Assembly (NCBI RefSeq): GCF_023278565.1
Contig: NC_064678.1
Span: 1,860,001 to 1,924,000, forward strand
Length of the DNA: 64,000 nucleotides
DNA from: Colletotrichum lupini
Lineage: Eukaryota; Ascomycota; Sordariomycetes; Glomerellales; Glomerellaceae
Direction: 5' to 3'
Positions 55,193-64,000 of this stretch are shown here, piece after piece (position 1 is the stretch's first letter; each line of letters starts with the position of its first letter). The notes under the pieces were generated by a model. It did no database searches, was not told where the DNA came from, and saw only the letters and a list, made by a program, of their open reading frames with translations. Made by a program: the position numbers and the translations under genes.

Positions 55193-57359
55193 ATGTCTTC
55201 CCCGGAGACCTTCGAGTTCCAGGCTGAGATCTCTCAGCTCCTGTCACTCATCATCAACACTGTCTACTCAAACAAGGAGATCTTCCTGCGTGAGCTTGTT
55301 TCCAACGCCTCCGATGCCTTGGACAAGATTCGCTATGAGTCCCTCTCCGACCCCAGCAAGCTCGACTCGGGCAAGGACCTGAGAATCGACATCATCCCCG
55401 ACAAGGAGAACAAGACCCTTACCATCCGTGATACCGGTATTGGTTTCACCAAGGCTGTAAGTACCACATGTTCCCAATATTTACCACTCAATTGCAATGA
55501 TCGGTAGCTGACCTCCTCAGGACCTCGTCAACAACCTGGGTACCATTGCCCGCTCCGGAACCAAGCAGTTCATGGAGGCCCTCACCGCCGGTGCTGATAT
55601 CTCCATGATCGGCCAGTTCGGTGTTGGTTTCTACTCTGCCTACCTTGTCGCCGATAAGGTCACCGTCGTCTCCAAGCACAACGATGACGAGCAGTACGTC
55701 TGGGAGTCTTCCGCTGGTGGTACCTTCTCCATCACCCCTGACACCGAGGGTGAGGCTCTTGGCCGCGGCACCAAGATCATCCTTCACCTGAAGGATGAGC
55801 AGACCGACTACCTCAACGAGGCCAAGGTCAAGGAGGTCATCAAGAAGCACTCCGAGTTCATCTCCTACCCCATCTACCTCCACGTCACCAAGGAGACCGA
55901 GAAGGAGGTCCCCGATGAGGAGGCCACCGAGACCACCGAGGAGGGTGACGACAAGAAGCCCAAGATCGAGGAGGTCGATGACGATGAGGAGGAGAAGAAG
56001 CCCAAGACCAAGAAGGTCAAGGAGACTTCCATCGAGGAGGAGGAGCTCAACAAGCAGAAGCCCATCTGGACTCGCAACCCCCAGGACATCTCCCAGGAGG
56101 AGTACGCCTCCTTCTACAAGTCCCTCTCCAACGACTGGGAGGACCACCTTGCCGTCAAGCACTTCTCTGTTGAGGGTCAGCTCGAGTTCCGTGCCATCCT
56201 CTTCGTTCCCAAGCGCGCTCCCTTCGACCTGTTCGAGACCAAGAAGACCAAGAACAACATCAAGCTCTACGTCCGCCGTGTCTTCATCACCGATGATGCC
56301 ACCGACCTCATCCCCGAGTGGCTCGGCTTCGTCAAGGGTGTTGTCGACTCCGAGGACCTTCCCCTCAACCTGTCTCGTGAGACCCTTCAGCAGAACAAGA
56401 TCATGAAGGTCATCAAGAAGAACATCGTCAAGAAGGCTCTTGAGCTCTTCCAGGAGATCGCTGAGGACAAGGAGCAGTTCGACAAGTTCTACTCTGCCTT
56501 CTCCAAGAACCTCAAGCTCGGAATCCACGAGGACTCCCAGAACCGCAACATCCTCGCCAAGCTCCTCCGCTTCAACTCCACCAAGTCTGGCGATGAGCTC
56601 ACCTCCCTCTCCGACTACGTCACTCGCATGCCCGAGGTCCAGAAGAACATCTACTACATCACTGGCGAGTCCATCAAGGCTGTCACCAAGTCTCCCTTCC
56701 TGGACTCCCTCAAGGAGAAGAACTTTGAGGTTCTCTTCCTTGTTGACCCCATTGATGAGTACGCCATGACTCAGCTCAAGGAGTTCGAGGGCAAGAAGCT
56801 CGTCGACATCACCAAGGACTTCGAGCTCGAGGAGACCGAGGAGGAGAAGGCTGCCCGTGAGGCCGAGGAGAAGGAGTACGAGGGTCTCGCTAAGAGCCTG
56901 AAGAACGTTCTCGGCGACAAGGTCGAGAAGGTTGTCGTCTCCCAGATGCTCACTGGTGCCCCTTGCGCCATTCGCACTGGCCAGTTCGGTTGGTCCGCCA
57001 ACATGGAGCGTATCATGAAGGCTCAGGCCCTCCGTGACACCTCCATGTCCTCGTACATGTCTTCCAAGAAGACCTTCGAGATCTCCCCCAAGAGCACCAT
57101 CATCAAGGAGCTCAAGAAGAAGGTCGAGACCGACGGCGAGAACGACCGCACCGTCAAGTCTATCGTCCAGCTTCTCTTCGAGACCTCTCTCCTGGTCTCT
57201 GGCTTCACCATTGATGAGCCCGCCAGCTTCGCCGAGCGCATCCACAAGCTTGTTCAGCTCGGCCTGAACATTGACGAGGAGGAGGAGACTGTCGAGGCTC
57301 CCGCCGCTGACACGTCCGCTGTCGAGACTGGTGACAGCGCCATGGAGGAGGTTGACTAA
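55193..57359 (+). CDS. HSP90: Heat shock protein Hsp90
   Basis: Two exons, 55193-55456 and 55521-57359, with a 64-bp intron; 700 aa. It is a cytosolic ATP-dependent chaperone for kinases, receptors and other clients. N-terminal GHKL ATPase: [24 protein letters not shown] (the intron follows directly) and [16 protein letters not shown] charged linker (Glu/Lys-rich, about residues 210-265) precedes the middle domain with [13 protein letters not shown], whose Arg is the catalytic-loop arginine. The C-terminal dimerisation domain ends in MEEVD, the docking tail for TPR co-chaperones such as Sti1. Codons strongly favour C at the third position, as expected for high expression, and leave the reverse strand open for long stretches without meaning. 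The leader probably contains a further intron. Confidence 0.98.
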
Positions 57360-57950
57360 AGGATCTTTGGGATAAAAAATACGGGATACCAGAGAAAAAG
57401 TTCATCGGAGTTGGACGGTTTTCGGTTTTAATTGCGGCTTCGGAAGTTTTCCATAATTGCCTCCCCATATTAGATGTATGGGTGTATTCTAGTTAGCCCG
57501 TCATGATCATGAGACAGATGAGGTAGACGCTCAGAATTGGAATGTTAAGACAAACAACCTTCTATTGTGATGTGATATATTGTGCCTTGTACTTGTGGTA
57601 TCTCGTCTTGTCGCCAGTTGGTCGAGTTTGGTTGACTGGCTGTGATATGCCTCTTCTAACATGCTCTCCATAGATAGAGCCATTGAAGAAAGTCGGTATA
57701 AAGTGGTTCCCAAAGAAATCTATACCGTCGTTCTCGACTGCAAAGATCATGCACCTTGAGGAACGACTAGCTCATGGCAAACCACGGCCGTGACAGGCCT
57801 CCTGATAAGACTTCTTGCGCGAGCAGCCGGTCTTTGACATGACACCGTTGTGTCTGAGCCGCCCAAATTCCAGGCCGGGCCACTGGCTCACGCTCGCTCA
57901 CGCTGGGTCGCGCGATATGGGCATCCGTGATGCAGAAATCATTTCAGAGA
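57360..57950. other. HSP90 3' region
   Basis: 590 bp with no gene supported, ending at the tRNA-Thr gene. Confidence 0.45.
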
Positions 57951-58032
57951 GCCCCTTTGGCTCAGTGGTAGAGCGTCGCACTCGTACTTGTTCGACATGC
58001 GAAGGTCCACGGTTCAATCCCGTGAGGGGGCA
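57951..58032 (+). tRNA. tRNA-Thr (anticodon CGU) with intron
   Basis: Acceptor stem GCCCCTT with AGGGGGC, D-arm GCTCAGTGGTAGAGC, anticodon stem TCGCA/TGCGA with loop CT-CGT-A, T-arm CACGGTTCAATCCCGTG, discriminator A. A 10-nt intron (CTTGTTCGAC) lies one base after the anticodon. A T5 terminator follows at 58036-58040. Confidence 0.92.
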
Positions 58033-58035
58033 TCC

Positions 58036-58040
58036 TTTTT
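58036..58040 (+). terminator. Pol III T5 terminator of tRNA-Thr
   Basis: Run of five T three bases beyond the tRNA end. Confidence 0.8.
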
Positions 58041-58332
58041 GAATCCTCGACTTAAGTTGCATCCTTTTTCCCGTTCTAATCACTTGTATACATTCAGTTG
58101 ATACTCGGGAGCCGGCTGGTACACTACACGAGGCATTTGGCGTGCTCCGGGTTGAATGTGCAAGGTTAAGTCAAGAAAGTTCTGAATAGTAACTACCTGA
58201 TAGCCCCAGCGAAACAACCCCCCCTTCCCTTGCCTCCCTAATCAGCCCTTTCTCAATTCTTGCATCCCCTCTTCAATTCCATAACAAGTCAGCTCCTTCC
58301 TCTCTAACATCTCTTGAATCGTTCAATAGAGC

Positions 58333-58719
58333 TCACTGGCCGCAGCCGTAAGCGCCACAAGCACTATTCGCGTTTGCCGAACAACCAGACAGGCAGACAG
58401 CGGATCTTCTGCCAGCCCAAGCACACTGGGCGATGCAGAGATTGGTCTGGACATTGATGCATTGAAACCAGCCGGTGTAGGGGCAGGCTCGAGCCTCAAT
58501 GTTGCTGGTGGTTGCTGCGTTATTGGTGGTTGCCACGTTGCTGGTGGTGTCTGCTTCGGCTACTGGAGCGGCCATGGAGAAAGGCAGGCTTATGGCGGCC
58601 GCGAGGAGCTGTAGATACAGGTCAAGATTAGCTTGAAGAGCATCCCTTAGATACTGACAGCGAGCTGTCAAGACTTAGTTGAGGAGAGAGTTTAGTCTTA
58701 CGAAGCTTTGGAAGTGCAT
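58333..58719 (-). CDS. Small secreted 8-cysteine protein
   Basis: Two exons on the minus strand, 58719-58702 (six codons, MHFQSF) and 58608-58333, with a 93-bp intron (GTAAGA...CTACAG); 97 aa. The splice creates a proper signal peptide, MHFQSFLLAAAISLPFSMAA, which the continuous frame lacks. A Thr/Asn/Ala-rich spacer (TTSNVATTNNAATTSNIEAR) follows, then a compact domain of about 50 residues with eight cysteines: ACPYTGWFQC, LCIAQC, VCLSGC, ACGAYGC. Even cysteine number and spacing suggest four disulfides. I do not recognise the family; it is unrelated in pattern to proteins A and B. It could be an effector or an antimicrobial-type protein, which is inference only. An AATATATAG TATA-like site lies about 75 bp upstream. 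Confidence 0.8.
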
Positions 58720-59658
58720 TTTGACTGGATGAAGGGGGGTTTCAGGTGGCGACTGGAGGCTGGCGATGGGAAAAGGGGGGGTGGGGGTTGAATATATAGA
58801 AGACGAAGAGCAGAGCTATCGCTTTGTGAGAAGATGTTCCGGCTGCGGCTGCTAATATGTTTCAAAACCAGAACAAAAGGTGATTTCATCGCCGTTTTAT
58901 ATTTCCACTCGGAATTACGATGCGCTTCTTGGTCCCTAGCTATCGCCTCGGCGTCTGCCTCTATGAGGCTATGCTATCCCACTCAGTCCGAGGGCTGACG
59001 ATGTCTGGGTGACTGGCGCGCGAGTGGATTTACTCCTGGCTGTGAAGTATTGACGAAGTTGGAAGAGAAATACGAGGCGCATAGTTGTGGATCAACTTTT
59101 TATCCCTCTCAGACTTGAAAAGTCCATCGTAGGAAGTCCACGCGGTGGATCTGCTGCAGGCCGAGACTCTCGGCGTCAGCTTGTCTTGGGTTCATCATCT
59201 TTGGAATGGTTACTGAATTGCCATCTCACGTCAGCTAATGTCGCTTCGTCTATACTTTGACTAACACCTGTGGTTACCCACTGTCATGTTCTTGCGAAAG
59301 GATTCAGTTCGTCAAAGTGGGACTAACTCCGAATAGCATATTCGGATCCAATGAGGACTTCACAACAGACCGTAGTTCGAGTCACTTGGAAGACTCAGTC
59401 CTTTCAAGGCCGTCGGTACTAGCCTAGTCGAACTGCCCAGCTCTGTGTCATGATCCGGGGGATTCAGCTATAGATCTCGTAGATTTATGTGCCCCTCCTT
59501 GTAGCCAGTTCCTGAAGGCCATCAGAATTCGTGATGTTTGAACCATAATCAACCGCCCTGCCAGGTATTCTCATGAGCAAACCAAAGGATCCTTCTGTCT
59601 GGGTGGCAATATGATCATAGACCTAGGTTGTCCGGTACTGCTCACGGTACAGTCCTCT
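58720..59658. other. 0.94-kb intergenic region
   Basis: Holds the promoter of the 8-cysteine gene and the 3' end of the rhamnosidase-like gene. Nothing else supported. Confidence 0.45.
58793..58798 (-). promoter_or_regulatory. TATA box of the 8-cysteine protein gene
   Basis: CTATATATT on the minus strand, about 75 bp upstream of the start codon. Confidence 0.55.
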
Positions 59659-61767
59659 TCAACAACTGACCCGACATCCCTCGCCCCTGACTTTCGTCCG
59701 CCCTCCTTGGAGACGACCACCATCCCACTTCTCCCCATCAACGAACAAAACCTCACAATACGTAATTTCAAGTACTCCCTCAGTCCCATCAGGCGTCAGA
59801 ATCTCCGCCTCCAGTATCCCTCCCGCTCCCTGTTCATCATGACCATCACCACCGCCCTCAACCACAACAACAGCCCCATACTCACCCCCCTTCCCATCCC
59901 TCCACCCCGCCTCAGCCCTCCTCAGATCCCCCATCTGCGGCTCGAACCGCCACCTTCCCCACCCAACAACCTCAAGCCCGACAACCTTGAAGCTAAGAGC
60001 CTGCGTCGGCCCCGTAGACCAGCTGTGCGAGAGCGAAGTATACGCCGCGTCGTAGTTATACCCCCGTTGCGAGCGGTAATACAACGAACCGTTGGCGCTC
60101 ATCCCCTCCACGAGCGTGGTGCCCGTCATGAGCGGGGAGTCGAGCATGTAGCCCCACGTGCGGCGCATCAGCCGCAGCCCGCGACGGGGTTTCCGCGCGG
60201 CGAAATGCGCGAGGACTTCGATGGAGGAGATAAAGGGGGAGATTGTGTCCGGCAGCTCGGGCGTGACGGGCCCGATGGCGTTCCAGTTGCGTAGTAGTGC
60301 CGCGGAGAGGGAGGAGGCTTGGGCGGGGGATGTGGTGAGGTTATACTGCAAGGCCAGCGCGTTGCCGTCCTGAGGGAAGAGGAGCGCTCCCGCGGCGGTC
60401 TCGTTGTCGCGGTACTGCGAGGCGGAGACGTCCCAGAGGACGGCATTGTACGCCGTCTTGAGCTTCGCTGCCGCGGCCGCCCACGTCGTTGCCTGCTCTC
60501 CGCGGCCGTTGGAGCCTGTCGCCGTGTCGGCGGCAAGGCTGGCGAGGGAAGAGAGGGCATGGTAGTTCAAGGCGTTGAGGGCGCTGTTATACCCTCCCCC
60601 GCCGAGACGAGCCCAGTCGTTTGTCTCGACTTGCTCTGCGAGGCCTATGCCGCTGCTGGCGTCGATGGCGCGGAGGATGTAACTCGCGCCCGCTGTGATG
60701 TTCCCCCACCGGCCGTCGACCCACGCTTCGTCGCGAGTGAAAATCGCGTAGTTGAAGCAAGCGATCAATGTCCAAGCATGATACGTATCGCTCTTCGCGC
60801 CCCGTCTCCAAGAGCCAGTCGTCGGGCCCGCGAAGGGTAACTGACCCGTAGAAGCATTCTGGTAAAGGAACATGGTCTCCAGAGCAAAGAACACCGACTC
60901 CAACCCGGCATCGCCGAGACCTATGTACGCCGTCGTGCCCGCGATGCCCAGGTCGCCCGGCCAGACTGCGCGGTCTCGCTTCGCGCCGTCGAGGAGCATG
61001 GGGCCCTCGACGCCGAGGGTCGCGTTGTAGGCCCAGCCTGGTTTAACTTGAGGTAGCCAGCGGGATGTGTTGGGGGGCGCGATGTTGGTTTGGGCTGTGA
61101 AGACGCCGGCGTGCCAGATGCGGGTTAGGAGGTCGTCGTCCGGGGTATGGAAGTGGCCTGCCCAGAGGGAGGGGTTTGGTTGGGATGGGGAGTAGGCTAG
61201 GTGGCAGATGATCGAGGTGATTGTTACGGGGCGGAAGGCGTGGAGGGTCAGGTATTTGAAGCCGCCGCGGAAGCGTTCTTTGGGCATGGTGTAGGCGTAG
61301 GGGGTTGTTGAAGAGGAAGCGGGGATTGTGACGTTGAGGGCCTTGTCGTAGTCTTGAGTTGGTGTTGCGCCTGTATCGTCTGAGATCTCACGGACGAAGG
61401 AGGGTGATTCAGCGAAGGCGAGGGAGAAGTGCGGCTCTGATGAGTTACTGGGTGATGATGATGTATTGTTGGATTCTGCCATCATGGAGAGGAGACCGCC
61501 GACGTAGCCAAAGTCTAGGGATACTTGACCTCCTGGCTGGAGGGTGAGGACGAAGCTCCCGTCATCGGCGGAGGTCGTCACGTTCGCGGGCCCGGAGACG
61601 GCGTGGACCCGTTGAGGGAGGACGGTCCGGGTGGACGGGCTGTTGATGTACGCTTCCCATGGCCGAGCTGGATTCGGGTCCGTAGTGCTGGCCGTTGAGA
61701 CAAGTAGGGCGGATGAGGAGAAAAGGAGGAGCGCAAAGTGGAGGAGGCGTGCCATCATTGGGGCCAT
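59659..61767 (-). CDS. Secreted GH78-like alpha-L-rhamnosidase
   Basis: Single exon, 702 aa. A signal peptide of about 26 residues (MMARLLHFALLLFSSSALLVSTAS core) precedes a beta-rich N-terminal region (to about residue 240) and an (alpha/alpha)6-barrel-like region with WPGDLGIAGTTAYIGLGD, TGQLPFAGP, SDTYHAWTLIACFNYAIFT and NYHALSSLASLA; the C-terminal beta domain includes SHSWSTGPTQALSFKVVGLEVVG. This order and these motifs fit fungal GH78 and related rhamnosidase-like enzymes, which remove terminal L-rhamnose from pectin side chains or plant glycosides. Many N-glycosylation sequons support secretion. The catalytic acids are not assigned here, so activity is inferred from the family. Confidence 0.85.
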   Translation of the reverse strand: MAPMMARLLHFALLLFSSSALLVSTASTTDPNPARPWEAYINSPSTRTVLPQRVHAVSGPANVTTSADDGSFVLTLQPGGQVSLDFGYVGGLLSMMAESNNTSSSPSNSSEPHFSLAFAESPSFVREISDDTGATPTQDYDKALNVTIPASSSTTPYAYTMPKERFRGGFKYLTLHAFRPVTITSIICHLAYSPSQPNPSLWAGHFHTPDDDLLTRIWHAGVFTAQTNIAPPNTSRWLPQVKPGWAYNATLGVEGPMLLDGAKRDRAVWPGDLGIAGTTAYIGLGDAGLESVFFALETMFLYQNASTGQLPFAGPTTGSWRRGAKSDTYHAWTLIACFNYAIFTRDEAWVDGRWGNITAGASYILRAIDASSGIGLAEQVETNDWARLGGGGYNSALNALNYHALSSLASLAADTATGSNGRGEQATTWAAAAAKLKTAYNAVLWDVSASQYRDNETAAGALLFPQDGNALALQYNLTTSPAQASSLSAALLRNWNAIGPVTPELPDTISPFISSIEVLAHFAARKPRRGLRLMRRTWGYMLDSPLMTGTTLVEGMSANGSLYYRSQRGYNYDAAYTSLSHSWSTGPTQALSFKVVGLEVVGWGRWRFEPQMGDLRRAEAGWRDGKGGEYGAVVVVEGGGDGHDEQGAGGILEAEILTPDGTEGVLEITYCEVLFVDGEKWDGGRLQGGRTKVRGEGCRVSC

Positions 61768-64000
61768 CTTGAGCAGAGGACGGCGAGGTCGCAGGGAGGT
61801 GGGTGTTCCATTGCGATGTCGTGCCGGACGGCGGCTCTATGTGGTTTTCTTATTTCAACAACATGACGGAGCGAGTGAGTGTTTCTTGGCATGCGATCCC
61901 GTTCTGGTAGGTCAGGCTTGTGTAAGTCGGCGATGTGGAAGAATTTCCCCGCGTACTCGTGTTAGCGAGATTGACGGGGGTGGATGTCGGGGTAAATCTG
62001 AAGCGAGGCGGCGAGCGTTTGCCCGGGATGCGGAGGCGGGGTTGGCGAGAGAGACGATCGCAACTCCAGATCACTGCCAGGGTTTACGTATTCCCTGTCG
62101 ATCTTCTGTGTTGCACGTTTGACTTGGGTCCTGATCCCAAGGCCTGGAGGCAATAAAACATGTAGAACCTTTTCTCGTGCCAAGTGATCAATCGTACGTC
62201 TACACCGTTATCAACCCTACTTTGGGGATTGAGTGTTCTTGGCAAGAGGCTATGATGGTTTCCGAGACGCGAAGACAAGGCAGTGGATAGTCCATCTGTC
62301 GATTGCGAAAGTGACCGCAATATTCAAGAGGGACATGTCTATGACAGCTGCTTTCCGGCTCAAAGAAGTACAATTTATCTTGAAGCTCCTGCGTTGACCC
62401 TAAGCTTCGACGCTGTTCTCATGGAGACGCCTCAAGTGAGTCTGTCTCGGCCTCTGAACCAGAAGCTGTTATTCGATGGCACCTAGTTAGAACCCATTGC
62501 CATATGAGCCGAGGTCTATATGCGCGGAAAAGTTCCTCATAGCTGTCGCGCTTCTGGTACGTCCTCCTTGCCATCGGCATAGTCGACGTCCTCCTCGTAT
62601 CCATCGAGAGCCTAGACTTTGACGCGAGGTAGATAGCTATAAATGTGATCTCTCACGGCATCGTCAATTCTCAGAGCAACTATTCTATGCTTTCCGGACC
62701 ATCCAGCTGCCCTGATCTATCGACTTCCTTTGATAACGGGCAGGTAATGCGTTTACCCGGCCAGATCTAACACCTAAGTCCTCGTATATCAGCGGGAAGA
62801 ACATCTATATAAACAGCCGCAAACTTGCATCTATGCTACAATCTTCTGGCAGGGTCAATGAGGTATTGAATGCCCTTGTCATGAAACTTGGCCGCAGTCA
62901 CAGTGACTACACGGCATGGGCAGTGCGACTCATCCTCAGGTAATTCGCTGTACCATGGCATCAACCCATATTCTATACGTCCGTCTTCTTCCCTCGCGCT
63001 TTATCGATCGGCAAAGGTCTATATCCCGCAGAGTACTCGAAATCCCACGTTAAGAAGAGAGAGCCAGGGACTGCTGAGAATTTAGGCCTCAAGGGGATGA
63101 TGAGGTGATGTACGACCCACGAAGTCGAACGCTTGGATAGTATCGTCGCGAAGCCCACACTCATTTCTGGTCTATTAGAGACCAGGGAGTAGAACACCTC
63201 TAATAAAACAAGAGCAACAGAACTAATGTCCGACACTGTGTGCTGTCTTCTCGTCCTCTTACTCTGGTCTCTAAGTACCGTGTATCAAATAGTCTTTGAG
63301 ATCACTTAGACAAGCCTTCTTGGTCCTTACCATTCATCAAGATATGCTACTAATGTGGAAGGTACATGATCAGCATCCTTCATACACAACGCCCTAGTGA
63401 TGCCGCTCCCTAAAAAGAGCACCCGACATCGTGGAATCAAAGCCATAGCCAAGAAACTGTGGTCACGACCATGGTAGTACCGCGGGAATGCTAGGAAACC
63501 GCACAAGAGCATACTGGACAAAGGAACTAACAGCTCCTTGAGCCCAACCATTACATCACTTTAATGCAGGTTTCACTTTCACATCATAAAAACCGCTCAT
63601 CTCCCGTCTTAAACACGATCTCTCACGAATACGTGAGCGAGGACTAACGATTCAAAGAGATAGATCACGTTCTTTCAGCAACTGTCCTTCGGGTGTGTGA
63701 ACACCCGCCTAGCGATCTAAAGGTGTCACTCTCGATGATGCAGAAATCAAGAACAGCGAATGGAAGGGCAAGAAGAACGAGCCGGCACCTCCTTCGGCAG
63801 AAACTCCATTCCAATCGACAATGCGAGGATCTCATCGACCTATATAGACTATAACCGACGTCCGATGATGGGTAAGGAGTCAAGTGCGAACTCGATCTTG
63901 TGGAGCTTACTTTGCTGCCCAGGGCGAGAGGTTCTTACATAGGTAGAGATATCGTCAAACTACATCATCTACGATGGTCTCACATTAAACACCAGATTGT
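61768..64000. other. 2.2-kb right end without a supported gene
   Basis: Contains the rhamnosidase promoter at its left side. Only short frames (under about 165 codons) without motifs; no repeat, tRNA or RIP-type block seen. Confidence 0.5.

Noticed and set aside
55488..57245. 585-codon open frame antisense to HSP90
   Set aside because: A by-product of C/G-ending codon bias in Hsp90; the plus strand is an unambiguous, complete Hsp90, and the antisense product is Leu/Gly/Val-rich without motifs.
1..64000. CRISPR array, bacterial operon or phage features
   Set aside because: Spliceosomal introns and eukaryotic gene families throughout; no regularly spaced direct repeats of the CRISPR type seen.

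Overview
The window looks like a nuclear contig of a filamentous ascomycete (Pezizomycotina, most likely a Sordariomycete). The support is 48-190 bp spliceosomal introns with GTAAGT-type donors and CTAAC branch sites, a C-ending codon preference in Hsp90, fungal-type orthologues (Clr5-domain protein, Dcr2, Pff1, Vps5, Ure2-like GST), intron-bearing tRNAs, and a retrotransposon with the C-to-T decay expected of repeat-induced point mutation (RIP). Genus cannot be fixed from the sequence alone.

Layout. 0-25 kb is gene-sparse: a Clr5-domain protein (-), a 132-aa unknown protein (+), a 7.4-kb gene-free stretch between convergent genes that carries very long C homopolymers, a Tho1/SARNP-like SAP protein (-), the Dcr2 phosphatase (+), a polyglutamine protein (+), and a six-part region with a Ure2-like glutathione S-transferase and tRNA-Ile(AAU). 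26-43.6 kb is a dense housekeeping block: branchpoint-bridging protein (BBP/SF1), vacuolar membrane protease Pff1, MED11 and TAF5 (divergent heads), sorting nexin Vps5, mitochondrial ribosomal protein bL31m, and a flavin-reductase-like protein. 44-53.2 kb is the accessory part: two homologous, divergently transcribed, small secreted cysteine-rich protein genes separated by a 7.2-kb RIP-degraded Ty1/copia element, which is itself interrupted by a younger, undamaged 190-bp solo LTR. 54.6-62 kb returns to single genes: Hsp90, tRNA-Thr(CGU), an 8-cysteine small secreted protein, and a secreted GH78-like rhamnosidase. The last 2.2 kb holds nothing I can support.

How the genes fit together. Many of the conserved genes act in gene expression (TAF5 and MED11 in transcription initiation, BBP in splicing, Tho1 in mRNP assembly) or in membrane trafficking, the vacuole and stress (Vps5, Pff1, Dcr2, Hsp90, GST). 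These are ordinary neighbours, not a pathway. The most unusual structure is the secreted-protein pair: the two genes share a cysteine framework, an intron position, a signal peptide and a TATA-proximal motif, and their ancestral shared intergenic region of about 1.07 kb was split by the copia insertion. One gene now starts 148 bp from the LTR edge. This is the classic setting for a fast-evolving effector locus, but function is an inference.

Exon structures were assembled by hand from donor/acceptor sites, reading phase and family similarity. All multi-exon models given here close in frame.
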